This document shows, in pieces, positions 1 through 5,789 of a stretch of DNA of 14,197 nucleotides. The notes beneath the pieces are model-generated. The model was not told the DNA's origin, searched no databases, and worked only from the letters and a program-made list of their open reading frames with translations. The stretch is from NCBI GenBank assembly GCA_036510575.1, contig DATCDR010000078.1:1-14197 (forward strand), in the 5' to 3' direction. Source of the DNA: DATCDR01 sp036510575 (GTDB lineage Bacteria > Actinomycetota > Acidimicrobiia > Acidimicrobiales > Bog-793). Made by a program: the position numbers and the translations under genes. Every line of letters begins with the position of its first letter. Within the stretch, counting starts at the first letter, position 1.

Positions 1-105
1 CTCGCGCGAAGCGGAAGAGTCGTGCACCTTCGTCTCGACCGCTCCTGGGCTTGGGCCAAGCAGCTCGCCCTCGGCTTCTCCCGGCTGCGCGCGGCGTTCG
101 CCTGA
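1..105 (+). CDS. C-terminal tail of a possible IS1380-type transposase (partial)
   Basis: An open frame enters from the left edge in frame 1 and stops with TGA at 103-105, leaving 34 residues. The tail reads roughly RVVHLRLDRSWAWAKQLALG and ends SRLRAAFA. A basic beta-strand-like segment, then an aromatic W-x-W-A segment and a short Leu/Arg-rich helix, resembles the C-terminus of IS1380-family DDE transposases as I remember it. No catalytic residue is inside the window, so this is recognition from a short tail only. A transposase fits the accessory region to its right. It could equally be the end of an unrelated protein. Confidence 0.35.
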   Translation, partial: LARSGRVVHLRLDRSWAWAKQLALGFSRLRAAFA

Positions 106-243
106 GCCGCCACTTCCGAGCATCGTCGGATCGCCGATGCCGCAGGTACCCGAGAGATCAACTACCGAGGCATTGATCCGACGCGCCCCGACGTCGGCGT
201 CGAGTACTCCCCGGCATCGAGGACCGCTCCTACCTCAGTGCGA

Positions 244-289
244 AACCTCTGTAGTAGTCAGCCCGACGTTGGCGTGAAACAGGGAGGTT
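244..289. repeat. Imperfect inverted repeat, possible IS terminal region
   Basis: AACCTCTGT at 244-252 faces ACAGGGAGGTT at 279-289. The two arms are reverse complements apart from two extra G in the right arm. The structure lies about 140 nt past the stop of the putative transposase tail, and read from the right it begins CCT, as IS1380-family ends often do. It could mark the right end of that element, but the left end is outside the window and no target duplication can be checked. The rest of 106-320 holds nothing I can call. Confidence 0.25.
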
Positions 290-320
290 AGCGAGCTCGG
301 GCGATGCTGCAGAGACGCGC

Positions 321-632
321 TCATGACGCCTGCTCGGCTCGGAGCGCATGGCCGCAGCGATTGCAGAGAGTCGTTGGCTCGGTCATGCCAGACCACTGCC
401 GGAGGCGCGTCACGGGAACGCGAAGCGCATGGCCGATAGCGATAACGGGGAGCCCCTCGCGACCGTCGGTACGGCGAAAGTCCGCAGCGAGCTCGTAGGC
501 CTGGGCTCGCGAGATCGCAACGACCCGCGCAGCCTCTATGACGGTGAGGAACTCGCGATGACACCAACAAGAACACCGCGAGCGGGGCTCGGTGCCGGGA
601 TCGGCACCGTGAATCGGAACGACGGGGGCCAT
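321..632 (-). CDS. Excisionase-like helix-turn-helix protein with flanking Cys clusters
   Basis: This is a 103-aa protein if it starts at the ATG at 632. That start is chosen because GGAGG lies 5 nt upstream; a GTG 12 nt further out (644) would put the GGAGG inside the gene. Residues about 28-80 (FLTVIEAARVVAISRAQAYE through VPVTRLRQW) have the layout of a MerR/excisionase-type winged HTH: a helix pair, a short wing, then a final VTRLRQW helix. Such small proteins in integrated elements often act as recombination directionality factors or repressors, and an integrase lies in the same accessory segment (3915-5051). Unusually, the domain is flanked by C20, C22, C24, H25 and by C90, C93, H95, which could form a metal site. 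The gene is 37 nt downstream of the 188-aa membrane protein on the same strand and is probably co-transcribed with it. The role as Xis is inference. Confidence 0.6.
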   Translation of the reverse strand: MAPVVPIHGADPGTEPRSRCSCWCHREFLTVIEAARVVAISRAQAYELAADFRRTDGREGLPVIAIGHALRVPVTRLRQWSGMTEPTTLCNRCGHALRAEQAS

Positions 633-669
633 GGCCACCTCCACTGTTTGGGCGGAGGTGGCGACGCCG

Positions 670-1236
670 CTATGGCGCTACGTAATCCTCCGCGAGATCA
701 ACTGGTCGGTTCGGACCGAACGGTCCGCAAGCAGAGGCAGTCGGGAGTGGCGGTGCGTCCGACGCGGCAAGAAGTGAGACACGCAGCTGATCGAGGAGGT
801 CGTGAATCGGAGCCCCAAGCGTCGCCTGTTGACGGCGTAACGCGGTGGCGAGGAGCGATGGATCGACCCGGTGCTCGAACTGGGAGACGATGCGACGCAG
901 CGCCGACAAGAGCGCGGCGAGTGCCACAACCAGTCCCCCGACCGCGAGGACGTGTCGCCACCAAATGAGCGAACCGACGGTGACGATAAACATCACCGCG
1001 ACGAGGCCGAGGAAGAGGTGGCTGACAACGCCGGTGAGAAAGAGCGGGATGGCAGCGGCGAGGATCTGGCCGGGCGTGTGCGTCGGGAAGCGATGCTCAC
1101 CCAGGAGGATGGCGGCAAGGAGGTAGGGAGGGGTGAGGAACACGAACGCGACGCCGTACTTGCGAAGGACCGCGAGGAAGATGCTGCTGTTGAGTCGAGC
1201 AACGTCGACGGGTCGGGTAGCGCGCCAGTCCGGCAT
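670..1236 (-). CDS. Small integral membrane protein of unknown function
   Basis: This is a 188-aa protein starting at the ATG at 1236. I do not recognise the family. The N-terminal 25 residues are hydrophilic, followed by three or four hydrophobic stretches at about residues 27-46, 57-76, 77-93 and 95-113. The remaining C-terminal 75 residues are charged, with an amphipathic helix-like segment rich in Leu, Arg and Gln (RRIVSQFEHRVDPSLL region), probably cytoplasmic. TAACCT ends 8 nt before the ATG and no Shine-Dalgarno is visible, so the transcript may be leaderless. It is divergent from the 1382-2104 gene and upstream of the excisionase-like gene. In an island next to an AbiE module it may be cargo, but no function can be read from sequence. 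Confidence 0.6.
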   Translation of the reverse strand: MPDWRATRPVDVARLNSSIFLAVLRKYGVAFVFLTPPYLLAAILLGEHRFPTHTPGQILAAAIPLFLTGVVSHLFLGLVAVMFIVTVGSLIWWRHVLAVGGLVVALAALLSALRRIVSQFEHRVDPSLLATALRRQQATLGAPIHDLLDQLRVSLLAASDAPPLPTASACGPFGPNRPVDLAEDYVAP

Positions 1237-1244
1237 GGTCGCGG

Positions 1245-1250
1245 AGGTTA
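1245..1250 (-). promoter_or_regulatory. -10 element of the 670-1236 gene
   Basis: TAACCT on the minus strand is followed by 8 nt and then the ATG at 1236. This fits a TANNNT -10 box with transcription starting at or next to the start codon. No convincing -35 was found. Confidence 0.45.
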
Positions 1251-1369
1251 CGCCTCGGGTGTCTCACTGGTAGTCAGCTTGATTCCAGGAGGTTTCGCAA
1301 CTTGGAGACGACTCGCGTCGTAGTCGATGAGATTTGGGAGTTCGTTGGGCCGATCCGACTCGTCATAAC

Positions 1370-1375
1370 TAGCAT
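1370..1375 (+). promoter_or_regulatory. -10 element of the 1382-2104 gene
   Basis: TAGCAT is followed by 6 nt and then GTG at 1382. A weak -35 candidate, TTGGGC, lies at 1345-1350 with a 19-nt spacer. The spacing is what makes GTG 1382 preferable to the in-frame TTG at 1376. Confidence 0.4.
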
Positions 1376-1381
1376 TTGCCT

Positions 1382-2104
1382 GTGAGTCTGTCGCGTTGGG
1401 CATGGAAGCATTCTGCAACGCGGCAACTTGTCACGCCTGCGCCGAAACCGCGGCGGGCGATGGCGACCGTTGGTGGCGTGACACACCGGCTGACATGGGC
1501 GGACCGAAACTCGGGCTGGCGGATGCGCTGTAGTTGTGGATGGATTGATTCCAGCGTGCGTTGGACCGAGAGAAACGCAATTCATGAAGGTAATCGCCAC
1601 GTGAATTCTGCTCGCCGGGGTCCGATTCGAGACACGAGGGTCAAGGACGACTTGGACCGCACCTTGCGAGAGAACGCGGCGCTCATGGATGCCCTCGGGC
1701 GTCTGATCAATGCGCAATTCGAGGCGGGGCGGCGAGACCCAACCTTCGCCGAGAGACTTGTTGATCTGAGTCATCGAGCGCAGGATCTTTCATTGAGCGT
1801 CAGACGGAACAAGAGATCGGCCGCACGAGCGAACCAGTTGGCTGACGCGAGGGAGCTGTCTCTGCTGTTGCAAAAGGCCCTGGACGACGCTTCTGGTTGG
1901 TCGGCGACTCGTACCATCGCTGACCGAGTGGAGGCCGAACTCAACGCCCTCCGTGCCGAGAACGAAAAGACCACCGCGAAGCCCCGACCCAAGCAAACGC
2001 CGAAGGTGCAGCAACCACCGGCTGAACCCGCCCCCGACCCTCCCCTAAAGCCGAGACGCGGGCCGAGGGAAGTGTTCCGCGACGGAAAGTGGCAGGAGCC
2101 CTAA
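1382..2104 (+). CDS. Unknown protein with CxCGW motif, helical middle and Pro-rich tail
   Basis: This is 240 aa from the GTG at 1382, chosen because a TAGCAT box ends 6 nt upstream; a TTG two codons earlier is the alternative. I do not recognise a named family. The N-terminal third carries a short motif, RMRCSCGWIDSSVRW, followed by a helix with EGNRHV. This 'W..x..CxCGW......A...G..H' layout recurs in small actinobacterial and phage proteins and may be a mini zinc-binding element. Residues about 90-195 are predicted mostly helical and charged (DLDRTLRENAALMDALGRL and later segments), suggesting a coiled coil. The tail from about 195 is a Lys/Pro-rich disordered linker (KPRPKQTPKVQQPPAEP) ending in EVFRDGKWQEP. 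It converges on the AbiE toxin gene, 81 nt apart. It is likely island cargo. Confidence 0.6.
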   Translation: MSLSRWAWKHSATRQLVTPAPKPRRAMATVGGVTHRLTWADRNSGWRMRCSCGWIDSSVRWTERNAIHEGNRHVNSARRGPIRDTRVKDDLDRTLRENAALMDALGRLINAQFEAGRRDPTFAERLVDLSHRAQDLSLSVRRNKRSAARANQLADARELSLLLQKALDDASGWSATRTIADRVEAELNALRAENEKTTAKPRPKQTPKVQQPPAEPAPDPPLKPRRGPREVFRDGKWQEP

Positions 2105-2185
2105 GAATCAAACTGAGCCGCTACCGTCTCGCTCGAGCGAATGCTCAACGCGAACGGCGGTGGCGTCCTCGACTGTCCCGATCGG

Positions 2186-2965
2186 TTACGAGATCAACAC
2201 CAAGAGATCGTCGATGACCACCTGGCCAGCGGCGTCGATGTCGTAATCGGCTGGCCAGTCGGAAACGAGCGGTCGAAGGTCGTTGCGGAAGTCGCTTCGC
2301 ACCAGCTTCCTTCGCAGGTTCTGCTCGGCCAATCTTGCCGTGTATCCCTCCGGCCGGTACGGAGCGAAGCATTCCACGATCGCGGCCGAACTCAACCCGA
2401 GGCGCGTCCGCGCAAGCCACAGGTCAAAGAGATCGCGACCTTTCGATCGCTGATACAGAGCCCGGAGCTTGGTCGCGACGAGTTCTTCCGGGCAGAAGGT
2501 CTGGACATCGGCCTGTCCTGCGAACCACGGTGAGCTGACTGCGAAAGGATGCCGATCCAGCGGCCGTGCCGGCGATCGCTCATGGGTGTTCACTTCGATC
2601 TTGACCCGCATCGTTCCGCTACCGGACTCAAACGGCGCCCGGAGAAAGACCTTCGGCTGCATCGACACCACGGTCTGCACCTCCATGCCGAGCCGTTCAC
2701 CGATGACCCGAACGGCATCGAAAAGTTCGCCGACGCCGTCGGCGCTACGGCGCACGTAGTCGAGGTCTTCGCTGTAGCGGAGCGCGGAGCCGAGGTGGAA
2801 TTTGTGCAAGCAGGTGCCGCCCCGGAAGACCAGCTCCTCACCGAGGTAGGGATCGTTCGCGATCTCGACGATCAGGCGCGCGAGAACGAGGTCCTGCTCG
2901 ACTTGCTCGAGCGACGGCCAGCCGACTCGACCGGACCACTCGACGATGTTCGCCTGCGGGATCAC
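2186..2965 (-). CDS. abiEii: AbiEii/AbiGii-family nucleotidyltransferase toxin
   Basis: This is the toxin half of a type IV AbiE toxin-antitoxin pair; known members are DNA-polymerase-beta-like nucleotidyltransferases that stop growth and can abort phage infection. With the GTG at 2965 it is 259 aa. The signature motifs are present: GGT at residues 49-51 with RYSEDLD at 63-69 (metal-binding D67 and D69), KIEVN at 122-126, and EELVATKLRALYQRSKGRDL at about 160-179, where K166 and D178 lie in the typical third and fourth motif region. No key residue is visibly lost, so the toxin looks intact. The GTG overlaps the antitoxin TGA as GTGA (2962-2965), meaning translational coupling. The frame is open upstream to 3004, but that would require a 43-nt overlap with the antitoxin gene. 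The cellular target cannot be read from the sequence. Confidence 0.9.
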   Translation of the reverse strand: MIPQANIVEWSGRVGWPSLEQVEQDLVLARLIVEIANDPYLGEELVFRGGTCLHKFHLGSALRYSEDLDYVRRSADGVGELFDAVRVIGERLGMEVQTVVSMQPKVFLRAPFESGSGTMRVKIEVNTHERSPARPLDRHPFAVSSPWFAGQADVQTFCPEELVATKLRALYQRSKGRDLFDLWLARTRLGLSSAAIVECFAPYRPEGYTARLAEQNLRRKLVRSDFRNDLRPLVSDWPADYDIDAAGQVVIDDLLVLIS

Positions 2966-3777
2966 AGGTCGGGCTCGACATCGGTGTTCACGAGGATGTT
3001 CCAACGGAGGTCGAGTTCGCCGGACCGCGGACCTCCAGCGTCGAGCGCGGTCGGCTCGACACGGGCCCGAGCGACCTCTACGAGCGGGTCAGTCACGATC
3101 GACGTGTTGGTGAGTGTCGCGACGTGATCGAGGATCCATCCGCTGCGTTGCACCACGGCGATCGGATACGTCTTCGCGGCGCGGACGAGCTCCTCCGGCT
3201 CGAGCTGACCGAGGGCGACCAGGTCGGCCGCCACTGTAGCCACGTTCGACAAGCCTCCGCCGTGCCGCGGCGACCCGACGAGGTCGAGCAGGGTGACCTC
3301 TGGAGTCGCGACGCGCATCGTCCCAGTGGGGGTGTTCACCAGGACGACAGGATGGTCTACAGCATTTACGTCCTTTATGAACTCGAGGACGACACGACCG
3401 AAGGAACGGTTTCGCACCTGGACGGTCGTGACCACCTGGAACACCTGGGGGCGCTGGTGCGCCGCGCCATGAATCTCGGCAGCTGACAAGTACCCGACGT
3501 AGTACGGGTGCTTGAGCTGCGCCATGAGCGGGTCGACGAAGTGCGTCGCGGGCACCGCGCCCCACAGCCGGTACTCCGCTGGGATTGGAACGTATGCGCT
3601 GCGCGTCGGAGAGAAGATCTGGCGCTTTTTCCGCAGTCTCGCCATGATCGGTGGGACCTGCTCCCTCGGGACCGCTAGCAGCTCGGCCACCTCGGGCAAC
3701 GTGATCCAGTGCCGCCCGCGGGCGATGAGCGCGTCTGGCAGGTCGCTCGCTCGAACTGCCGCATCGATGTCAAGCAC
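2962..3777 (-). CDS. abiEi: AbiEi-type antitoxin with N-terminal winged helix
   Basis: This is the antitoxin partner of the nucleotidyltransferase toxin, 271 aa from the GTG at 3777. The N-terminal part (about residues 20-75, including HWITLPEVAELLAVPREQV and MARLRKKRQIF) is a winged helix of the kind AbiEi antitoxins use to bind and repress their own promoter. The middle and C-terminal part has the family's conserved core: an HPYYVGYLSAAEIHGAAH segment, then VTTVQVRNRSFGRV, and TPEVTLLDLVGSPRHGGGLS. The frame is open to a TTG at 3918, but that start would abut the integrase stop and include a promoter, so it is rejected. GTG 3777 sits 6 nt after a TATATT box, giving an independent, probably leaderless and autorepressed transcript. 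The operon order, antitoxin then toxin, is the usual AbiE order. Confidence 0.88.
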   Translation of the reverse strand: MLDIDAAVRASDLPDALIARGRHWITLPEVAELLAVPREQVPPIMARLRKKRQIFSPTRSAYVPIPAEYRLWGAVPATHFVDPLMAQLKHPYYVGYLSAAEIHGAAHQRPQVFQVVTTVQVRNRSFGRVVLEFIKDVNAVDHPVVLVNTPTGTMRVATPEVTLLDLVGSPRHGGGLSNVATVAADLVALGQLEPEELVRAAKTYPIAVVQRSGWILDHVATLTNTSIVTDPLVEVARARVEPTALDAGGPRSGELDLRWNILVNTDVEPDL

Positions 3778-3783
3778 ATCACC

Positions 3784-3812
3784 AATATAGCGCTTCCAGC
3801 TATGTTCGTCAC
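3784..3812 (-). promoter_or_regulatory. Promoter of the AbiE operon
   Basis: On the minus strand a -35-like GTGACG (3807-3812) is followed by exactly 17 nt and a -10 TATATT (3784-3789), then 6 nt to the GTG at 3777. This is the best promoter in the window. It is in a relatively AT-rich pocket between integrase and antitoxin genes. AbiEi antitoxins usually bind their own promoter, so operator sites are expected here, but I found no clear inverted repeat. Confidence 0.6.
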
Positions 3813-3914
3813 TCCGCCGACGAGGGTACGAATCAAACGATATTCGTTCGACTCGTGCACTGAGCGACGGCCCGAGCCCTCGAGTACGTGGATGCACATC
3901 CCTTAACGAGGCAC

Positions 3915-5051
3915 TCAAGGCTCCGATCGGGTGAGGAGGGATCCCATCACCGCAGCCGCTGCCCGATCGCGCTCTTCGAGAACGTGTCCGTAAACCCGGA
4001 GCGTTAGCGACGGATCAGAGTGCCCAAGACGACCGGCGACGGTGCGCACGTCCACACCCGCGCCGATGAGCTGGGTCGCGGTGAAGTGACGGAGATCGTG
4101 AAGGCGGACGCCCGGTGCTCCTGCTGCATTGCGGACCTTCGTGAAGAAGCTCGTCAGATAGTCGGGGCGGAAGGGTTCGTTCCCGTCAAGCTCTGGGGAA
4201 AAGACGTAGGCATCCGTGGGCAGCTCGATGCTGGCGTCGCGTGCGGCGGCCCTGGTCTCTTCGAGCCGGCCGGTGAGCAGCGACACGCCCACTGGATCGA
4301 GTGCGACGTAGCGCGAGCGATTCGTCTTCGTCGACTTGTCTTGGACGCCACCGACGACGACCACGACCGAGCGGGCAACTTCGATCCGAGCGAGCTCGAA
4401 GTCCACATCGGACCACCGAAGTCCACAGAGCTCACCGCGACGCATCCCGGTCAGCGCCGCGAACATGAGCAGGGAGGCGAGGTCTGGATCACGCTCTTCG
4501 GCGACCTCGACGACCTTGCGCACGACCTCCACCGACGGAACGGTGACGCGATGGTGGACGACCTTGGGCGCCTTCGCGAGCTCAGCAATGTTGCGGCGGA
4601 CCCATCCCCACCGCGCTGCCTGATGGAGCGCCGCGGAGATCGTTGCGTGGTAGTGGTGGATCGTCCTCGCTGACAGACCACGCTCCTTGAGCGTCCCGTA
4701 GAAGTCGTCGAGCTGCTTCGCGTTCAGTCGGGCGAGCGACACTTTGCCGAGGGCTGGACGGAGCGTGCTCTCGATCTGCGAGCGGTAGTTGCGAAGCGTC
4801 GTCGGGGAGAGCTCGAGTCGCTCGCACTCGCCGAGCCACTCGTCGAGGAGCTGGCCGAAGGTGGCGCCGACGCCGTCGGTGCGCGACGGGGCCTGCTGGT
4901 CGACGAACGCCCGAAGCGCTGCGTCAGCTTCGCGGACGCCACCGTGGAAGGTCTTCGAGACCTGCAGAGGCCGGCCCGTCGCGGCATCGTTGCCGACGTA
5001 GACCCGCAACTCCCAGACTCCCGGCTTCCTCTGTCGCTTCGTTCCTCGCAC
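3915..5051 (-). CDS. Tyrosine-recombinase integrase
   Basis: This is a 378-aa phage/ICE-type integrase that catalyses site-specific insertion and excision of the island, probably at the adjacent tRNA gene. The N-terminal 50 residues resemble the arm-binding domain (WELRVYVGNDAATGRPLQVS). Residues about 63-155 are the SAM-like core-binding domain (TFGQLLDEWLGECERL; LSARTIHHYHATISAAL). The catalytic domain has the full set: R204 in TGMRRGELCGLRW, K242 in KSTKTNRSR, H318 and R321 in LHDLRH, H344 in GRLGHSD, and nucleophile Y354 in LRVYGH. Nothing is missing, so it should be active. It starts at the GTG at 5051, 7 nt after a TACGAT box overlapped by one of three direct repeats. It lies 110 nt from the tRNA 3' end and is transcribed away from it. 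Confidence 0.95.
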   Translation of the reverse strand: MRGTKRQRKPGVWELRVYVGNDAATGRPLQVSKTFHGGVREADAALRAFVDQQAPSRTDGVGATFGQLLDEWLGECERLELSPTTLRNYRSQIESTLRPALGKVSLARLNAKQLDDFYGTLKERGLSARTIHHYHATISAALHQAARWGWVRRNIAELAKAPKVVHHRVTVPSVEVVRKVVEVAEERDPDLASLLMFAALTGMRRGELCGLRWSDVDFELARIEVARSVVVVVGGVQDKSTKTNRSRYVALDPVGVSLLTGRLEETRAAARDASIELPTDAYVFSPELDGNEPFRPDYLTSFFTKVRNAAGAPGVRLHDLRHFTATQLIGAGVDVRTVAGRLGHSDPSLTLRVYGHVLEERDRAAAAVMGSLLTRSEP

Positions 5052-5058
5052 GAGATCA

Positions 5059-5064
5059 ATCGTA
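5059..5064 (-). promoter_or_regulatory. -10 element of the integrase gene
   Basis: TACGAT on the minus strand is followed by 7 nt and GTG at 5051, with no Shine-Dalgarno. The first two bases of the box overlap a TAGGGTTTC repeat (5063-5071), so a protein bound to that repeat would block this promoter. Confidence 0.5.
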
Positions 5065-5108
5065 GGGTTTCTCGGCGGCGTAGGGATTCGACTAGGGATT
5101 CTGTCCCT
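5063..5108. repeat. Three direct repeats TAGGG(A/T)TTC next to the integrase start
   Basis: TAGGGTTTC lies at 5063-5071, TAGGGATTC at 5081-5089 and again at 5093-5101, with start-to-start spacing of 18 and 12 nt. The last copy runs into a short inverted repeat (AGGGA 5094-5098, TCCCT 5104-5108). Short direct repeats beside an int gene and the target tRNA are the usual layout of integrase arm-type or excisionase binding sites. The function is inferred. Confidence 0.5.
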
Positions 5109-5116
5109 GGAACCGG

Positions 5117-5144
5117 CAGAGCCGGTGCTTCCGCACCGGCTCTG
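5117..5144 (-). terminator. Perfect 12-bp hairpin downstream of the tRNA
   Basis: Bases 5117-5128 pair perfectly with 5133-5144 around a 4-nt loop. Read on the minus strand the loop is GGAA, a GNRA tetraloop. It starts 17 nt past the tRNA 3' end and ahead of the integrase promoter. No U-tract follows, which is common for actinobacterial terminators. It may stop tRNA transcription, protect or process the tRNA 3' trailer, or insulate int. Confidence 0.5.
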
Positions 5145-5161
5145 ACCTGCACCTTCCTTAG

Positions 5162-5235
<74 letters not shown>

Positions 5236-5246
5236 GCGAGGGGGTT

Positions 5247-5252
5247 ACCTTA
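5247..5252 (-). promoter_or_regulatory. -10 element of the initiator tRNA gene
   Basis: TAAGGT on the minus strand lies 11 nt before C1 of the tRNA, a workable distance for a very short 5' leader. No well-spaced -35 is clear. Confidence 0.35.
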
Positions 5253-5313
5253 CCAGTGCCAACGGCCGCTCAGCGAACGGCACTCCTCTACTTGACCGAT
5301 CAGGCTCTCAAGC

Positions 5314-5337
5314 CTCGCCGGAGGAGCCAGCGGCGAG
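5314..5337 (-). terminator. Hairpin after the small membrane protein gene
   Basis: CTCGCCG (5314-5320) and CGGCGAG (5331-5337) form a 7-bp GC-rich stem with a 10-nt loop. It starts 8 nt past the stop of the 5346-5738 gene and before the tRNA promoter. It has no U-tract, so it is only a candidate terminator. Confidence 0.35.
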
Positions 5338-5345
5338 CCCACCCG

Positions 5346-5738
5346 CTAGCGGACGAGGCGGTGAATGTCGCTCACGAGCAGAGCAGTTACGAGCCCCATC
5401 ACGGCTAGATAGATCACCGTCATAGGCCAGCGGTAACGATGATCGGCAATCCAGAAGCGTCGCATCCCTCGAACATCGAACACCAAGGCAATGATGCTGA
5501 TCGGGATTCCGAAGTATGGCTCGATCCCGGTTGCAGCACCGAGTGCCGGCGCGAGGAATGGCAAGACGATGTAGCTGAGTAGGCACCGTGTGCCCGAGAT
5601 CACCATCGCGACGCTGAACAGCCGCTGGGCCTCTGCAGTGCTTCTTGGCCGCGCCTCGCGGACGAAGAGGCAGCGACGAACTATTCGCTCGGCACGTGGC
5701 CGAGGAAGTGTCCCAGCCGTCGCCAGCGCGCTCGTCAT
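5346..5738 (-). CDS. Small conserved membrane protein, function unknown
   Basis: This is 130 aa starting at the ATG at 5738. A basic N-terminal 38 residues precede three hydrophobic segments at about 39-62 (LFSVAMVISGTRCLLSYIVL), 75-90 and 104-124. The motif MRRFWIADHRYRW sits between the last two segments. The GTRCLLSYIVLPFLAP stretch and the RRFW-ADHR motif look like a small actinobacterial membrane family that I recognise only as 'hypothetical'; I know of no function. It lies 51 nt downstream of the UPF0182 gene on the same strand but has its own TATGGT box 6 nt before the ATG. GAGG lies only 2 nt from the start, too close for a normal ribosome binding site. Confidence 0.7.
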   Translation of the reverse strand: MTSALATAGTLPRPRAERIVRRCLFVREARPRSTAEAQRLFSVAMVISGTRCLLSYIVLPFLAPALGAATGIEPYFGIPISIIALVFDVRGMRRFWIADHRYRWPMTVIYLAVMGLVTALLVSDIHRLVR

Positions 5739-5744
5739 ACCTCG

Positions 5745-5750
5745 ACCATA
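5745..5750 (-). promoter_or_regulatory. -10 element of the 5346-5738 gene
   Basis: TATGGT on the minus strand is followed by 6 nt and the ATG at 5738. It suggests a leaderless transcript independent of the UPF0182 gene upstream. Confidence 0.45.
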
Positions 5751-5789
5751 AACGCAGTGCTCACGCCAAACCAGTCGCCTCTTCGAGCC

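Noticed and set aside
348..968. Plus-strand open frame of 206 codons
   Set aside because: It lies antisense to the excisionase-like gene and the membrane-protein gene, whose minus-strand frames have clear HTH and membrane patterns.
2129..2140. 12-bp palindrome TCGCTCGAGCGA between convergent genes
   Set aside because: There is no loop and no U-tract, and GC-rich palindromes of this length are frequent here; not enough for a terminator or operator.
2966..3004. Start of the AbiE toxin at 3004
   Set aside because: It would overlap the antitoxin gene by 43 nt; the GTG at 2965 gives the standard 4-nt overlap.
3778..3918. TTG start at 3918 for the AbiEi antitoxin
   Set aside because: The extra 47 residues are not antitoxin-like and would cover the well-formed promoter at 3784-3812.
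1..5000. Second att copy or a CRISPR array
   Set aside because: I looked for a repeat of the tRNA 3' half and for regularly spaced repeats and saw neither.
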